A stretch of 64,000 nucleotides of DNA from Tetragonia tetragonoides (Eukaryota > Streptophyta > Magnoliopsida > Caryophyllales > Aizoaceae): positions 8,809,001 through 8,873,000 of the forward strand of contig CM076151.1 of NCBI GenBank assembly GCA_038025085.1. The letters are read 5' to 3'. Shown here piece by piece: positions 1 through 11,616 of the stretch. Under the pieces are notes generated by a model. That model saw only the letters and a list, made by a program, of their open reading frames with translations. It ran no database searches and had not been told where the DNA came from. The translations under genes were made by a program, and so were the position numbers. Position 1 is the first letter of the stretch; every line of letters starts with the position of its first letter.

Positions 1-601
1 GTTTGTCCCATATTATGTTGGGTTCGGCTGTCTCTCACTTTTTGAGAGTATTGTTAGTTTTTCGTTTTGTTGTTCGTATGGTACTTTGGTGGATCTATTC
101 TATCAAGAGGTGATCTACTATGTCGAATCGAAGCATTCAAAGCTATAGCAGAGGCTTCCGCGAAGAGGCTGTAATATGGAAAACAGCGATCAAATGGAAG
201 CCGGTCAGAATTGTTGAATCTCTAGTGCTACATAGCTTTTTCCTTCGAATGTATTTTGATGTTTTAGATCTATTTCTTATTAAATTCAATCCTTCTTGTA
301 AGTGTCGTATGACTTTCAATTAATGATTTACGAATCTTGCTATTCATTGATGAACAGTACCCATGATCAAAATAGGAAGATTTCCTGAATCTCTTTTTTG
401 CCCGATATCATAAATGAACTCTACTTTTCTCTGACATGCACCATTTTAACGTGTATCACTCAATCAGTGAGTCTAGACCATAGTTGCTCACTCTCTCTCC
501 TCAAGTCTCCTGTACCTTCTGCTCCACAACCAATAGTACAAAGCTTCTCTGAGAACACCCAACTACCCCAACCAAAATAATTACAAGAATATCCATCAAA
601 A
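1..601. other. Upstream region, no confident gene
   Basis: No gene is called here. A frame open from position 58 to a stop at 172-174 (+) ends in residues GDLLCRIEAFKAIAEASAKRL. It could be the last coding exon of a gene that starts left of the window, but it matches nothing I recognise. The rest is AT-rich and probably includes the promoter and 5' UTR of the gene whose ATG is at 602. Confidence 0.3.
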
Positions 602-3600
602 ATGGTGACTACCCGGAGAAAAAGCATGAGAGGAAAAAGAAGAATAATGGATTATGAACAAAAAGATAAAGAAGTGAAGCACCAGAAGATACCACAGAGA
701 CGTAGTAGAAGAATTATTAGAGGCAGAGATGATGATGATTATAAGCCTGATGAAACTTATTTGATCTTTTTGTCATCAACTTTATTCCCAGATCTTCAGT
801 CTCAACCTCCTAATTTTGATGCAAAGGTAATTTATACTGTAATTCTGAGGTAGCTTTTGCTTTGGTGAAGTACTAGATTTGCTTAATATGATGAAGCCCA
901 AAATAAGTAATTGTAGCTCTGGCAAAAAAAAAAAGGCAAAATTTTTAAAGGGTTCAAGGTCTTTCACTCTTTGGTTGTTTCTATGAACTCTATTAGGTAT
1001 ATACTTCATGGTTAACTAAACTTTTGTAAGTCTATGATCTATTTGGAGTTAATTCTGTGACTTTGTAGATATGCTTTTAAGTTGTGACAATATCTGTCTT
1101 ATGCAGCACCTAACCCATATAGTTTTGTGTGATTTACTGAAGCTGAAGCTTAAATCCCTTGGCAAAATGTGGTTTTTTTGTTCTTTTTACTATATAATAT
1201 GACTCTTAACATTACAATCTGTTCATGGTTGTCCTGCAATCTCAAAATCCTCTGTTTGTATCTTGCTGGATATGATGACTAAAAAGTGTTTGCAAAAAGT
1301 ATGCAGGTCTTCACTTAGTTTCATTAGAGATTTATTTGTTTCCTAATATCGAGAACTCGGGTAAACTTATTAACCCCTCCATCCGGATATATAGTGACTA
1401 CTATCCCTGGATCAAGAGGCAAACATAAACAAACAGAAATTAGAAAGAGACCCTGAAACATGTTTGATTTATAGACTTAGAAGCTTGCTAGTTTGTCAGA
1501 CACCAAGAGCTCTACTAGGCTTGAAAGTGGGAGATTGACTTATTTAAGAAAGAATGACATAGGTGGACTTATTAGAAGTAGTAGTATTACTATTTTCACT
1601 TGCATCATAGATTCATATCATATTTCCAGAACTTTATGCTCCTTTTGAGTTACATTGGCGGTTTTTTTAATCTGACAATTATAACGCTTATATTATCTGT
1701 AGGCTCAATAGTACTTACCAACTGATATGCTTCAGCAATATTGGCACTTAATATGAGCATCTTCACTGATTGTTTAAGATTTAGCCTTGAGTGAATGATA
1801 GATTAGAGGATTGTGTATTACTATTGAAAGAAATTGGAAATTAGCTTGGGATTGGATGCTAAAATAGGGATTTAATAAGTGGAATATGGGTTATTTTACT
1901 TTCAGGCTGGAAGGATCATGTGCATGTCCAGTAAGTTCAGTTCCAAACCTTTAATAGTAAGTGAGGCATCTCATTGTGCTAGTTCATTGGTGAAGCATTC
2001 AACCAGTATCCCTTTCTTTGTTGACAAAGGAACATTCATAGCATTGTGGAACATTAATGTAATGCTTTAGTCATTTTCTTGCATCCCGAGTAACCACATG
2101 TGTAATCTGCTAACGTACTAAAGGTCTGTGTTCAGGACACTTCTATGTTTCCCCATGACAGTAGCAATACAAGGATGGCGGGGAGGGTTGAAGTCGAAGA
2201 GACTGTAGTTAATGATAACCCTGAAGTGGAACGACATACATGTGGGTCGTTTTTAGCTGCAGAAGATGTGAAGAACTTTGGAAGAAGTTCAGCCGCCGTT
2301 TTGCCAACTCGGCAGTCAGTAGATGATCATAATCAGCTTTCTGGCTCACATCTTCTCAAGTCACAAACTGTCCTCCCTAATCAGGGAGAGTCTGAAGCGC
2401 TTCATTTATCTCAAGCCAGAAATTGCCATCAGCACTTGCATAGAACCAGTGGCTTGAATCAGACAGAGATGTCTGAGCGACTGGCTGATGAGTCATCAGA
2501 TGCCAATTCTTCAGCTAGCGTACAAAAGATTCATGTTCAGGGCACTTACATGATTCACCATGACACTGGGGATACAAAGATGGCAGAGAGGGTTGAAGAG
2601 CCTTTAATTACGGATAACCATGAAGTGGAACGACATACTTCTGGGGCATTGTTAGCTGCAGAAGGTGTGGAGAACATTGGAAGAAGTTCAGCAGCTGTGC
2701 TGCCAACTCAGCAGTCAGAAGATGATCATAATCAGCTTTCTGGCTCACATCTTCTCAAGTCACAAACTATCCTTCCTAATCAGGGAGGGTCTGAGGCACT
2801 TCATTTATCCCAAGCCAGCAATTGTCATCAGCACTTGAGTACAACTAGTAGTTTGAATCTGACAGAGATGGCTGAGCGGCTGGCTGACGATCCAGCGGAT
2901 GCAGTTTCTTCAGGTTCACTTGTGCACTCTGCTAACATACTAAAGCTTCATATTCAGAACACTTCTATGATTCCCAATGACGGTGGCGAGACAAGGATGG
3001 CAGGGAGGGTTGAAGAAACTGTAATTGTTGTTAACCATGAAGTCGAACGACATACTTCTGGGTCATTTTTAGCTGCAGAAGACGTGGAGCACTTTGGAAG
3101 AAGTTCAGCCGCTGTCCTGCCAACTCAGAAGTCAGTAGAGGATGATCAGCTCTCTGGCTCTTGTCTTCTCAAGTCACAAACTGTCCCCCCTGTTCTGAGA
3201 CGGTCTGAAGAGCTTCATTTATCTCAAGCTAATAATTTCCATCAGCACTTGAGTAGAACTACAAGCTTGAATCTGACAGAAATAGCTGAGCGGCTGGCTG
3301 ATGATTCATCGGATGCCGATTCTTCAATTCCTAAAGTCTCCGTGTATAACTATCAAGTGAAGCCTGAGTATGTTGACATCCTAAGGTCTCTTATTTCCAA
3401 ACACGGGGACATTGCTGCTTCTATGACTAAATCAATTGGTTTTCGTTCGATGTGCTTGGAGCTTCTTTGTGAAACTCTACAAAAGTTAAGGAGTACCAGG
3501 CTAATGGTCATAACTGATGATGAGCTGGAGAACATGCAGGAATCTGTTTGTGACTTGGAGACCGAGGGGATAGAAGTTGGGTGGCTGAAAAAGAGACTTA

Positions 3601-3890
3601 ATGAGATTCGTGTGGCAAAGAAGGCAATCCCACTTCTCAGGTCATCCTCTGAGCTCAAACAATTGAAAACAAAAATTCAGGGGCTAGAAGAAAAGTTGCA
3701 AGTCTACCAGAGAGAGTTAAGTATCAAAGTAGCAGAATTTTTGGATCTCAAGGGAAAATACGACAATGCTCAGTGTGACCTTTCTGTAGCAAACGATGAA
3801 TTTATGAAAGCGAAAAGTGTGATCGAAGACAACAAGGATAAGCTCAGGCTCTTTGTTAAGCTAGAGACACTAGTTACTGATTTGATGTAA
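602..3890 (+). CDS. PEARLI-4-like coiled-coil protein with three internal repeats
   Basis: Two coding exons are proposed: 602-826 and 2136-3890, joined in phase 0 across a 1.3-kb GT-AG intron, giving about 659 residues. The first exon is basic (MVTTRRKSMRGKRR, then RRSRRIIRGR), resembling a nuclear localisation region. The second holds three tandem repeats of 135-139 residues; each runs from a DT/GET-x-MA-RVE motif through SSAAVLPT, QLSGS-LLKSQT, LHLSQA and LTE-AERLAD. The last 180 or so residues (VSVYNYQVKPEYVDILRSLI onward, with SKHGDIA, DLETEGIEVGWL and a long coiled coil) resemble the plant PEARLI-4 phospholipase-like domain, a family of unknown biochemical role. The start at 602 is the first ATG of the open frame. 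A small extra exon inside the intron cannot be excluded. The domain name comes from remembered family pattern, not a search. Confidence 0.65.
2136..3329 (+). repeat. Three tandem coding repeats of about 410 bp
   Basis: Equivalent ATG codons occur at 2145, 2550 and 2967, so the spacings are 405 and 417 bp, both multiples of three. Each unit carries the same ordered motifs in frame, and most changes are substitutions. The third unit has lost a few codons in the DDHNQLSGS region. The sequence just upstream of unit 1, inside the intron (ctgctaacgtactaaag, 2107-2123), matches the exonic end of unit 2 (2928-2945). Confidence 0.9.
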
Positions 3891-3901
3891 ACTTGTTTTC
3901 G

Positions 3902-4217
3902 CATCAAGCTACTAACCGGCTGGTTGCAATGTATGTCATCATAATCTATTTATCTGAGTTTAAATGACGAGTTACTATTATGTGGTACAACTTCATATCA
4001 AATCACTAACTAATGTCTCCAACTCAAGAAAGGGCTTTCTTATCCCTGCTGACAAACTAGGCAGCAGGGATAAGCTGAAGCCCTTTGTTGAGTTAAAGAC
4101 ATTAGTTAATGATTTGATATGAAATTATATCACATAATACTGTAGTAACTTGTGGTGCGAACTCAGATAATAGATTATGATGACATACTTTGCAACTAGT
4201 TTGTTAGTAGCTTGATG
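3902..4217 (+). repeat. Near-perfect long hairpin containing a copy of the upstream gene's 3' end
   Basis: Arms 3902-4051 and 4062-4217 are reverse complements with a few small indels (roughly 80-85 % paired by eye). They are joined by a 10-nt loop (acaaactagg). The inner right arm, 4060-4122, aligns with codons 3828-3890 of the upstream gene at about 50 of 63 positions and would read DKLKPFVELKTLVNDLI-stop, against the host's DKLRLFVKLETLVTDLM-stop. The left arm is therefore antisense to the last codons of that gene. The hairpin starts 12 nt after the host stop codon, so it may be transcribed as part of the 3' UTR. Confidence 0.9.
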
Positions 4218-4754
4218 TGAATACTACTAGGTACGAATACTTAACAAATGACAGTATTAACTATTATGTGAAAATATGTTGTCTTAACTTTCCTTGTTGA
4301 ACATCATGTAGCTTTATGGTCAGACAGCTTTATGGTGGGCACCTCGTTCTCATCGGCACCCATGCTAGCAACTAGTGTTTTGTGTTACCGATGGTTTCGA
4401 CTCTCTGCACTGGTTACTTATTCCTCGCTTAGTATGAACTAATACTGTCATGCTGTATTTCATTCAAAACACAATTGAGAATGTGAAAATTAAGATTTTT
4501 TATTAGGGTATAAGAAAATTTTGCGGGGAAATACCTAACAAAATCAACATTTTGCGTAAAAACACCTTTATAAATTTTTATGGCCTGAAAGTGACTTAAA
4601 GGTGGTGGCAGTGGCAAGTTGGCAACACTCAAGACTCAACAGGCACACCAAGTCACCAAGTGAGTCAACGCTTCAAACACTGAAGTGAAAAGGCCTCAAA
4701 TTGGAGAAACATTTTGACTGATAATTTCAAACTTTCCATTTCAGCTTAAGAAAC
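4218..4754. other. Intergenic and 5' flank of the S9 peptidase gene
   Basis: No gene or repeat is evident in this AT-rich stretch. It separates the hairpin from the peptidase start and should include that gene's promoter. The only open frame of note (minus, 4429-4632) has no recognisable content. Confidence 0.5.
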
Positions 4755-7700
4755 ATGGAAGAATCAAGGGGCAAGATGAAACCAACAGCCCCATCACCAT
4801 ATGGTTCATGGAAATCACCTATTAGCGCTGAGTTAGTCTCTTCTTCTCAGAAAAGCTTGGAGGGTTTCACCATTGATGCTCACCATCGCCTTCTCTGGCT
4901 TGAATCTCGCCCTTCTCAATCCAGGTAACTAAAAGTTTGCATTTTTTAGGTTATTCATGCAATAAAAAAGAGTAATCTACATTCCAATAACTTCACTTAT
5001 ATATTGGGCCATTTTCATTATGTGATTTTGATTGGTGGGTTGCAGGAGAGTGGTGTTAGTGAGAGAAGGAGACAATGGTGAACCTAATATTGATATTACT
5101 CCTCATGATTTCTCTGTTCGATCAACTGCTCAAGAGTATGGTGGTGGTGCTTTCTGTGTTTCTGGGGATTTTGTCATTTTCTCTAATTTTCAGGACCAAA
5201 GGCTTTACAAACAACTACTTGATTCTCCAGGTCAAGCTTTCTTCTTTGTTTTTTGTTTTCTTTTGTTGGATTTTATTCTCTTTTGGATAATCCATGGTAG
5301 TGGGTTGATGGTTTGGTGTGGGTTTGTAATGCTAAAGTTAGTGAACACTCAACTTAAGTGAGCCTCATTTTGATTGCCATCAAAATGTTTCATTCTATGG
5401 ATTAATCAAACCACTTTTAAGTTTTATGAACTATGAAGTACACTAAGATAGGGGGCTGAAATACATTGCATCTCAGCAGCGCTCGTCTGCAATCTGCTGA
5501 CATGAGCCTAGGAGCTCCTGTATTCTGAAATGATAATTACTTTTATCAATGAATGATGTAACAAAAGGATACAAAGAGTTGGAAATGTTGTAGATTTATG
5601 ATAATATCCTCTAGTTGTTTCCGGTAAGGGGAAAGGGTGACAAGATATTACAGAATAACTAGGATACAAAGACTAAGCTATGCCTGATTTTGCTGTACAG
5701 AATACTTCTATGATTTAGTTACGCTGGTGAATGTAGAAGGGTGAGTTGGGGTTCAGGTCCCGAACAGTTTTAAGAACCGATTATTACTGCAGCATCATAT
5801 GCTTTGGGGCAGTTCTTATGTTTACTTGGGGGAATCAATCACTTGTAAATTGTAAAGTGGGTGAGGTTAACAGTAAGTTTTCCCCATGGTCCTTATATAC
5901 AACAACAACAACGCAACCTGTAAGAATCCGACCAATGGCTCGGGCATATTATTTATCGGCCTCCAAGCTGCCTATTATCGATAATGTTCATGTTGCATTT
6001 TCACAAGATATACACTCTTGCTTTTCAAATAAGCATCCTCCTTGTACATGGTTCTCGTCCATCACAAATCTTTTCCTGAAGTATTTATTGGAAGAGGCTA
6101 TCGCCCCTTGGCACTTGAAGTATTATGCTTATTGATATTGTGTTGTGGTTTACAGATTCTGCTCCTGCACCACTGACACCAGATTATGGTGGAGCAGTAG
6201 TCCGTTATGCAGATGGAAGGGTTGATTTGCGCTTTAATCGTTATGTCGCCGTGAGAGAAGGTAGACTGCTTAGAGGCAATTCTTGCCTTGGATTCCATTC
6301 TTCTTGATCGCTTTTCGGCTGTTACCTTTTTTCTCCTTTTTTCCTATGGCAGATCATCGGGGAAGCAGCAGTCATCCTACCACAGAAATTGTGGCTGTGA
6401 GCCTTCATGAAGGGACAATTCAAGGTACACTAGATGTTAATGCAGTCTTGCCTGTTTTACTTTCATAGGTTGGGAATTTCTGCACACACGTCCCTCAAAC
6501 TGCTATAACTGTCCCATTTTAATTGCTATGATCAAGCGTTTGCTAAAATTTTGAATGAAATTAAAAAAGATAATGGTTTCACAAAGGTAAGTATTGATTC
6601 TGGGAGAGTGGTATATTTTGTTTCACTCGTTATTGTAATATTACATTGAATTGGTTATTTCCTGTTTCAAATACCTTTATAATGCTTTCTCAATGGTAAG
6701 TAATTATTGTGGCAGAGTGTTTATATTTTGGCTCACTCATTTGGTCAATACTACATTGTTTTGGTTTCCTGTTTCAAATGCCTGTATATCCCACCTGCAG
6801 AACCAAAGCTGTTGGTTACTGGCAACGATTTCTATGCTTTTCCACGCATGGATCCAAAGGGAGAGCGGTTAGCATGGATTGAATGGTCCCACCCCAATAT
6901 GCACTGGGACAGTGCTGAGCTTTGGGTGGGTTACATTTCAAAAGATGGGTAAGTAGTTTATCAATATGGTTTAGATTGCTTATTGAAATAAGGTAATTAT
7001 GACTTTATGCTAGTTGTTATGAATAGTACTTCAGAACTTCTGTATCAATGATAAAACTTATTGAACTACACTCAAGATGACAAATAAATTTATGCAGTGA
7101 TGTCTACAAACGAATTCATATCGCTGGAGGTGTTTCATCAACAGCAGAATCCCCATCAGAGCCTAAATGGTCCACCAGTGGTAGTTGGATTATAATTCTG
7201 CTGGGAAGACGTGCAGTTGTAATAATGGATGTAGTATGGAACTTTGCTTCCATCAGCATGTACTAATGTCTTACCTGTGGCTTCTGCAGGGGAGCTATTT
7301 TTCGTGACTGACAGAAGCAGTGGTTTCTGGAACATCTATAAATGGGTAATGAACTAATGATAGACCAATAGTGATACAATTTCTGATCACTGGAAATGTT
7401 TGATGAGTATTTATTATCCATCTCCTTCCAAATAATGAATTGATTTCTCTGCTAACTGCTTCCTGTTTCTGTGACTCTTAAGCTCCTCCCCGCCCCCTTC
7501 CTAAAAGAAAAGAACAAAAGATGTTTCATAAGTTCTCATCATACTGAGCATTTACCCTCATACGACGATTTTTCATATGATTGGTGGACTTTAATATGAC
7601 AGTTAAGTCATCTGTATGTGCAGATGGAAAAGACAAATGAAGTCTCTGCAGTTTATCTTTTGGATGCTGAGTTCACAAGACCTCTATGGGTGTATGGAAT

Positions 7701-10700
7701 CAGCTCGTATGATTTTGTCAAGAGTGATGAGCAGCAACACTTACTTGCTTGCACCTACAGGTCTAAGCTCTTTTCTTGTCTCATGTTTGACATCATAGCC
7801 ATATGAAACTTTAGCTAATCATCTGATTATTTGCTAGCTGGGTATTGGTTGATGATATGCAGGCAGAACGGTGGGTCATATGTTGGAATCATAGACACAT
7901 TAAAAGCTTCCTTATCAGTTGTCAATGTTCCTTTTACAGATATAAGAAATATAGTAAGTTTTAAGTCTTACAGTTGTGCTTGTACTTGAGTGACCTTGTG
8001 CTACTAGTTTTGCTGGAAGTATGAAGTTTCCTGATTTTCTTGTTCTTGTCCAGGTTGCAAGTGGCCATTGCCTTTATATTGAGGCTGCCTCTGCTGTGAA
8101 CCCCATGTCATTAGTGAAGGTATGTTCAATTTTATAATGCTCGCTTATTATCCCTCCATGGTTTGCTGAGTCCTCTAAACTGGTGCAGGTGACTTTAGAT
8201 AGTAATAAGTCTCAGGCTGTCAGTGTTGATATCATTTGGTCTAGCGCTTCAGACATTGAGCAGTATGAGTCTTACTTCAGCCTCCCTGAGTTTATTAAAT
8301 TCCCAACCAAAGGTGATAATCAGTTTGCATATGCGTACTTCTATCCGCCATGCAACCCTGATTATGTTGCTGGTCAGCAAGAAAAGCCTCCTTTACTATT
8401 GGAGAGTCATGGTATGTGATGTGTTTCTGTTTCAATTGAGAAGTTGACTGTTGATTATGCTTTGAGAGCCAGTTCCGTGATCTTTACTTCTGTTACAAGC
8501 TTATACATGTGTATGTTTTTGTGGTTCAAAATATTTCAGCTATAAGCTCCTTATTTTGAAAACTACTGGAAATGGTGATATGATGATTACTTGTTTGATC
8601 TTGAGCAGGGGGTCCTACAGATGAAGCACGTGGATCCTTGAATCTTAATATCCAATATTGGACCAGCCGAGGGTGGGCATTTGTGGATGTTAATTATGGA
8701 GGAAGCTCTGGTTTGTTATCCACCCAGATCTATATAACATGATAATCTTCATTTGAGCCCCCATATTCATATGATTATGCTTTATACTACGTTCTTCTAA
8801 GTAATAGTTTCATATTTTCCGAAGTGTTCTCCAAATGTTCTTTGCGTGTGTTTCCAAAACAACCCCTCTACTAATTGGGGTAATGCTCGGCTTCATGCTT
8901 TGGTACAAAATGCTGAAAACTAACTTTTTCATGCGTTATTTTTTTCCTTCGCCCCCTAGGTGCAAGTGCAACTGCACATATGAAGTGTGTTTAGTAGTCT
9001 TCATACATGTTTCTTTACTAATGCTAATTCTCATTAACTTTTTTTAGGTTACGGAAGAGAGTATCGAAAACGCCTTATGGGATCATGGGGAATTGTTGAC
9101 GTAGATGACTGCTGCACTTGTGCTAAATTTTTGGTAATTATCCTGTTTCTTTTCCACACTAGCAAGCCTCAAACACACCCACAAGCACATGCATGAACAC
9201 AAGAAAATGAGAAATCAGTATTCATTGATGAGCTGTTGTTCTCTATCAAGGTCGACAATGGAAAGGTTGATGGGGAGCGGCTTTGCATGACTGGGTGCTC
9301 TGCTGGTGGTTATACAACGCTGGCTTCTCTTGCTTTTAGAGAAATATTTAAGGCTGGAGCATCCTTATTTGGTGTGAGTACTTTAGCTATGTTTTTGCCT
9401 TTTTCATTTTTCTTCTTGACTGGATGAGGAAATAGCATTTTCTAGTTTCCATTATTAATTATGTTGTCTTAATTATTAATTTACTGGGTTGTTGTTGTTG
9501 TTGTCTCAATCTAGTCCATAATTCATGTCAACAAGACTATAAACAGATGATGCATGTTATCCTTAAAACTGGACGACTATTTATTGTATATGACCTTAGT
9601 ACAAGCATATCGGATATCTATTCAATAATTCTCTTTCACCTTTTGCCATATAATGGAGCATGGTTAATCTAAATACCAATATTCTTTGGATGGGGTATTA
9701 TCTCACTCTTCTTTTTGTTGTTAAACAGATAGCTGACTTAGCCTCGTTGAGCGCACAGATGCACAAATTTGAGTCTCACTACATCAGGAATCTTGCAGGT
9801 ATTGATAGTTTGCTAATATATTGTGGCCTGTAGTCCTTTTAATATAACCTATCTGAGGCTAATTATTTGTTGCTGACTTGTAAGAGGTGAGGATGCTTTA
9901 TTCAGTAGATCCCCCACTAACTTCGTTGAAAAGTTCTCTTGCCCCATAATACTATTCCAAGGATTGGAGGACACGGTAAACCATTATCCAATTTACCATA
10001 ATTTGTTACTCCTTTTTCTTTTCTTTTTTTTTTGGGGGGGGGGGGGGGGGAGGGTGGAGGCGAAGGCAGGGAAGGAGGCTACATATTAGTGAGTTGTGTT
10101 GATATTTACAAGGTTAGTTGTTGGGAGCTTCTTCCGAGTCGTTAGATCTCAAGTTTAAGAAGTTTGTATAGTATTTAAATGCTATGGGGGCGCTTTTTTC
10201 TAATTTTGGACTTTGCCATTATTGGGTAACTGTGTAGGAAAGTTTGCTTGGTGGATTCTCTCTTCCTTAAGTTCAATTCTGAGCTCTTCAGCTCTCTAGT
10301 GCTTGCATAAACATTTTACTGTCACAGTCTAATCTATTGTTGGGGTGATATCAAAGATGTTTATGAATTGGACCATCGTTTCTGATCAGGATGCTCCCTG
10401 GCTTTGCTTTTCTCTTTCCTTTTATTCCTTATTCCTTGCTCCTCTTTTTATTCATCGACGATGCTTTAGCTTCATGACGGACTTTCTAATAATAAGAATA
10501 CATTATATACTATAAACTAATCCTAGATCAATTTGATACTAGAAACTTCTTGTGAGTTGACGGAGGCGTGGAGGGAAGGGAAGGGATGTAAAGTTTGCTA
10601 ACCCATCCCTGTCTTCCAGCCTCAGGATACAAATCATAATGTGTATTTTTGGTATGTTAGTTTTAGATCTTGTTTCTGGAAAAAATCAGTTCCATGCTGC

Positions 10701-11616
10701 TTATAAACCAGGGACCTACTAACTTTAAAAGTATTACAGTACCTTTTATCCTCTAGGGAGTTAAGGAGCAGCTACCACTTGTGAGTTATGAAAGTATTTG
10801 TTTTAGATTGCTTCATTGTTGTATTCCTTCTGTGATTTTTCATTGCTTTCGGGTAGCCGGTTTTCTTCCTTGCTACTTATGTAAAAAGAGATTTATATGG
10901 AAATGAAAGATAAATGCGAGAAACATAAAAGCATTCATGTAGATCTTGCATTGGTCGAACTGAGGCCTGAGCCATTCTGGACTTGCTACAATGTGGTTTC
11001 GAGTGGATGCAGTTCCTTATCTGTTTTAGTTAGATGACATCTGAAGGCTTCTATTACTAACCTCTTGGGTCCTTCGTTGTAGATTGTTAATCCAGAGCAG
11101 GCACGTAAAATCTACACAGCCCTGAAGGAAAAAGGTCTAGCTGTTGCTAAAGTAGAGTACGAAGGAGAACCTCATGGCTTTCGCAAGGTATGCTTCTTTA
11201 TTTAGTTTTAGCTGTTCACTGTAACTCTTCCTGGTGTAGTTTGAGCTTTGACAGTTATCATGACGTCTGAGTTTTGGAGTTTAATTTTCACCTTTAGTGT
11301 TTATACTGTTGAAAAAGGGTATGTGATGCGTGGTATCTCCAAGTACTAGATCTAATTTTGAGCATGACATTTTATTTAACTTGGATAATTCACTTTTTTG
11401 CTTCATAATATGCCATGGATAATGCTAGAGGATATTGATAGTTATTTCACAGTGCTGGCATGGAACATAACGTGTGATAATATCAATGACTGATGCATGT
11501 AGGCGGAAAATCTCAAGTTCACTCTGGAGCAACAAATGGTGTTCTTTGCACGTACCATCGGGCACTTCACTGTAGCTGATAAGATCACTCCTATTCAAAT
11601 AGACAACTTTGATTGA
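4755..11616 (+). CDS. Prolyl-oligopeptidase-family (S9) serine peptidase, 18 exons
   Basis: Exons: 4755-4924, 5046-5230, 6156-6260, 6353-6424, 6801-6948, 7098-7180, 7290-7345, 7624-7760, 7863-7953, 8054-8119, 8189-8411, 8609-8710, 9048-9133, 9251-9373, 9729-9798, 9887-9975, 11083-11187 and 11503-11616. All have GT-AG borders and keep frame, giving 674 residues. The N-terminal two thirds is the beta-propeller-like part; the C-terminal alpha/beta-hydrolase part starts near ESHGGPT. The catalytic triad is Ser525 (GCSAGG), Asp601 (GLEDT) and His633 (EGEPHGF), so it should be active on short peptides or acyl-peptides. It resembles plant dipeptidyl/acylaminoacyl-peptidase-like proteins such as At5g36210. 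The start MEESRGKM gives no obvious transit peptide, so a cytosolic location is inferred. The 1.1-kb intron before exon 17 carries a long G run. Confidence 0.9.

Noticed and set aside
1879..2070. Possible small exon around 1905-1929 in the intron of the first gene
   Set aside because: A ttcag acceptor and gtaagt donor exist, but the 25-nt length would break the frame that exons 602-826 and 2136-3890 share.
3902..4217. The foldback considered as an ordinary MITE
   Set aside because: No TIR family signature or target duplication was seen, and part of the arm aligns codon by codon with the neighbouring gene's 3' end, which favours local inverted duplication.
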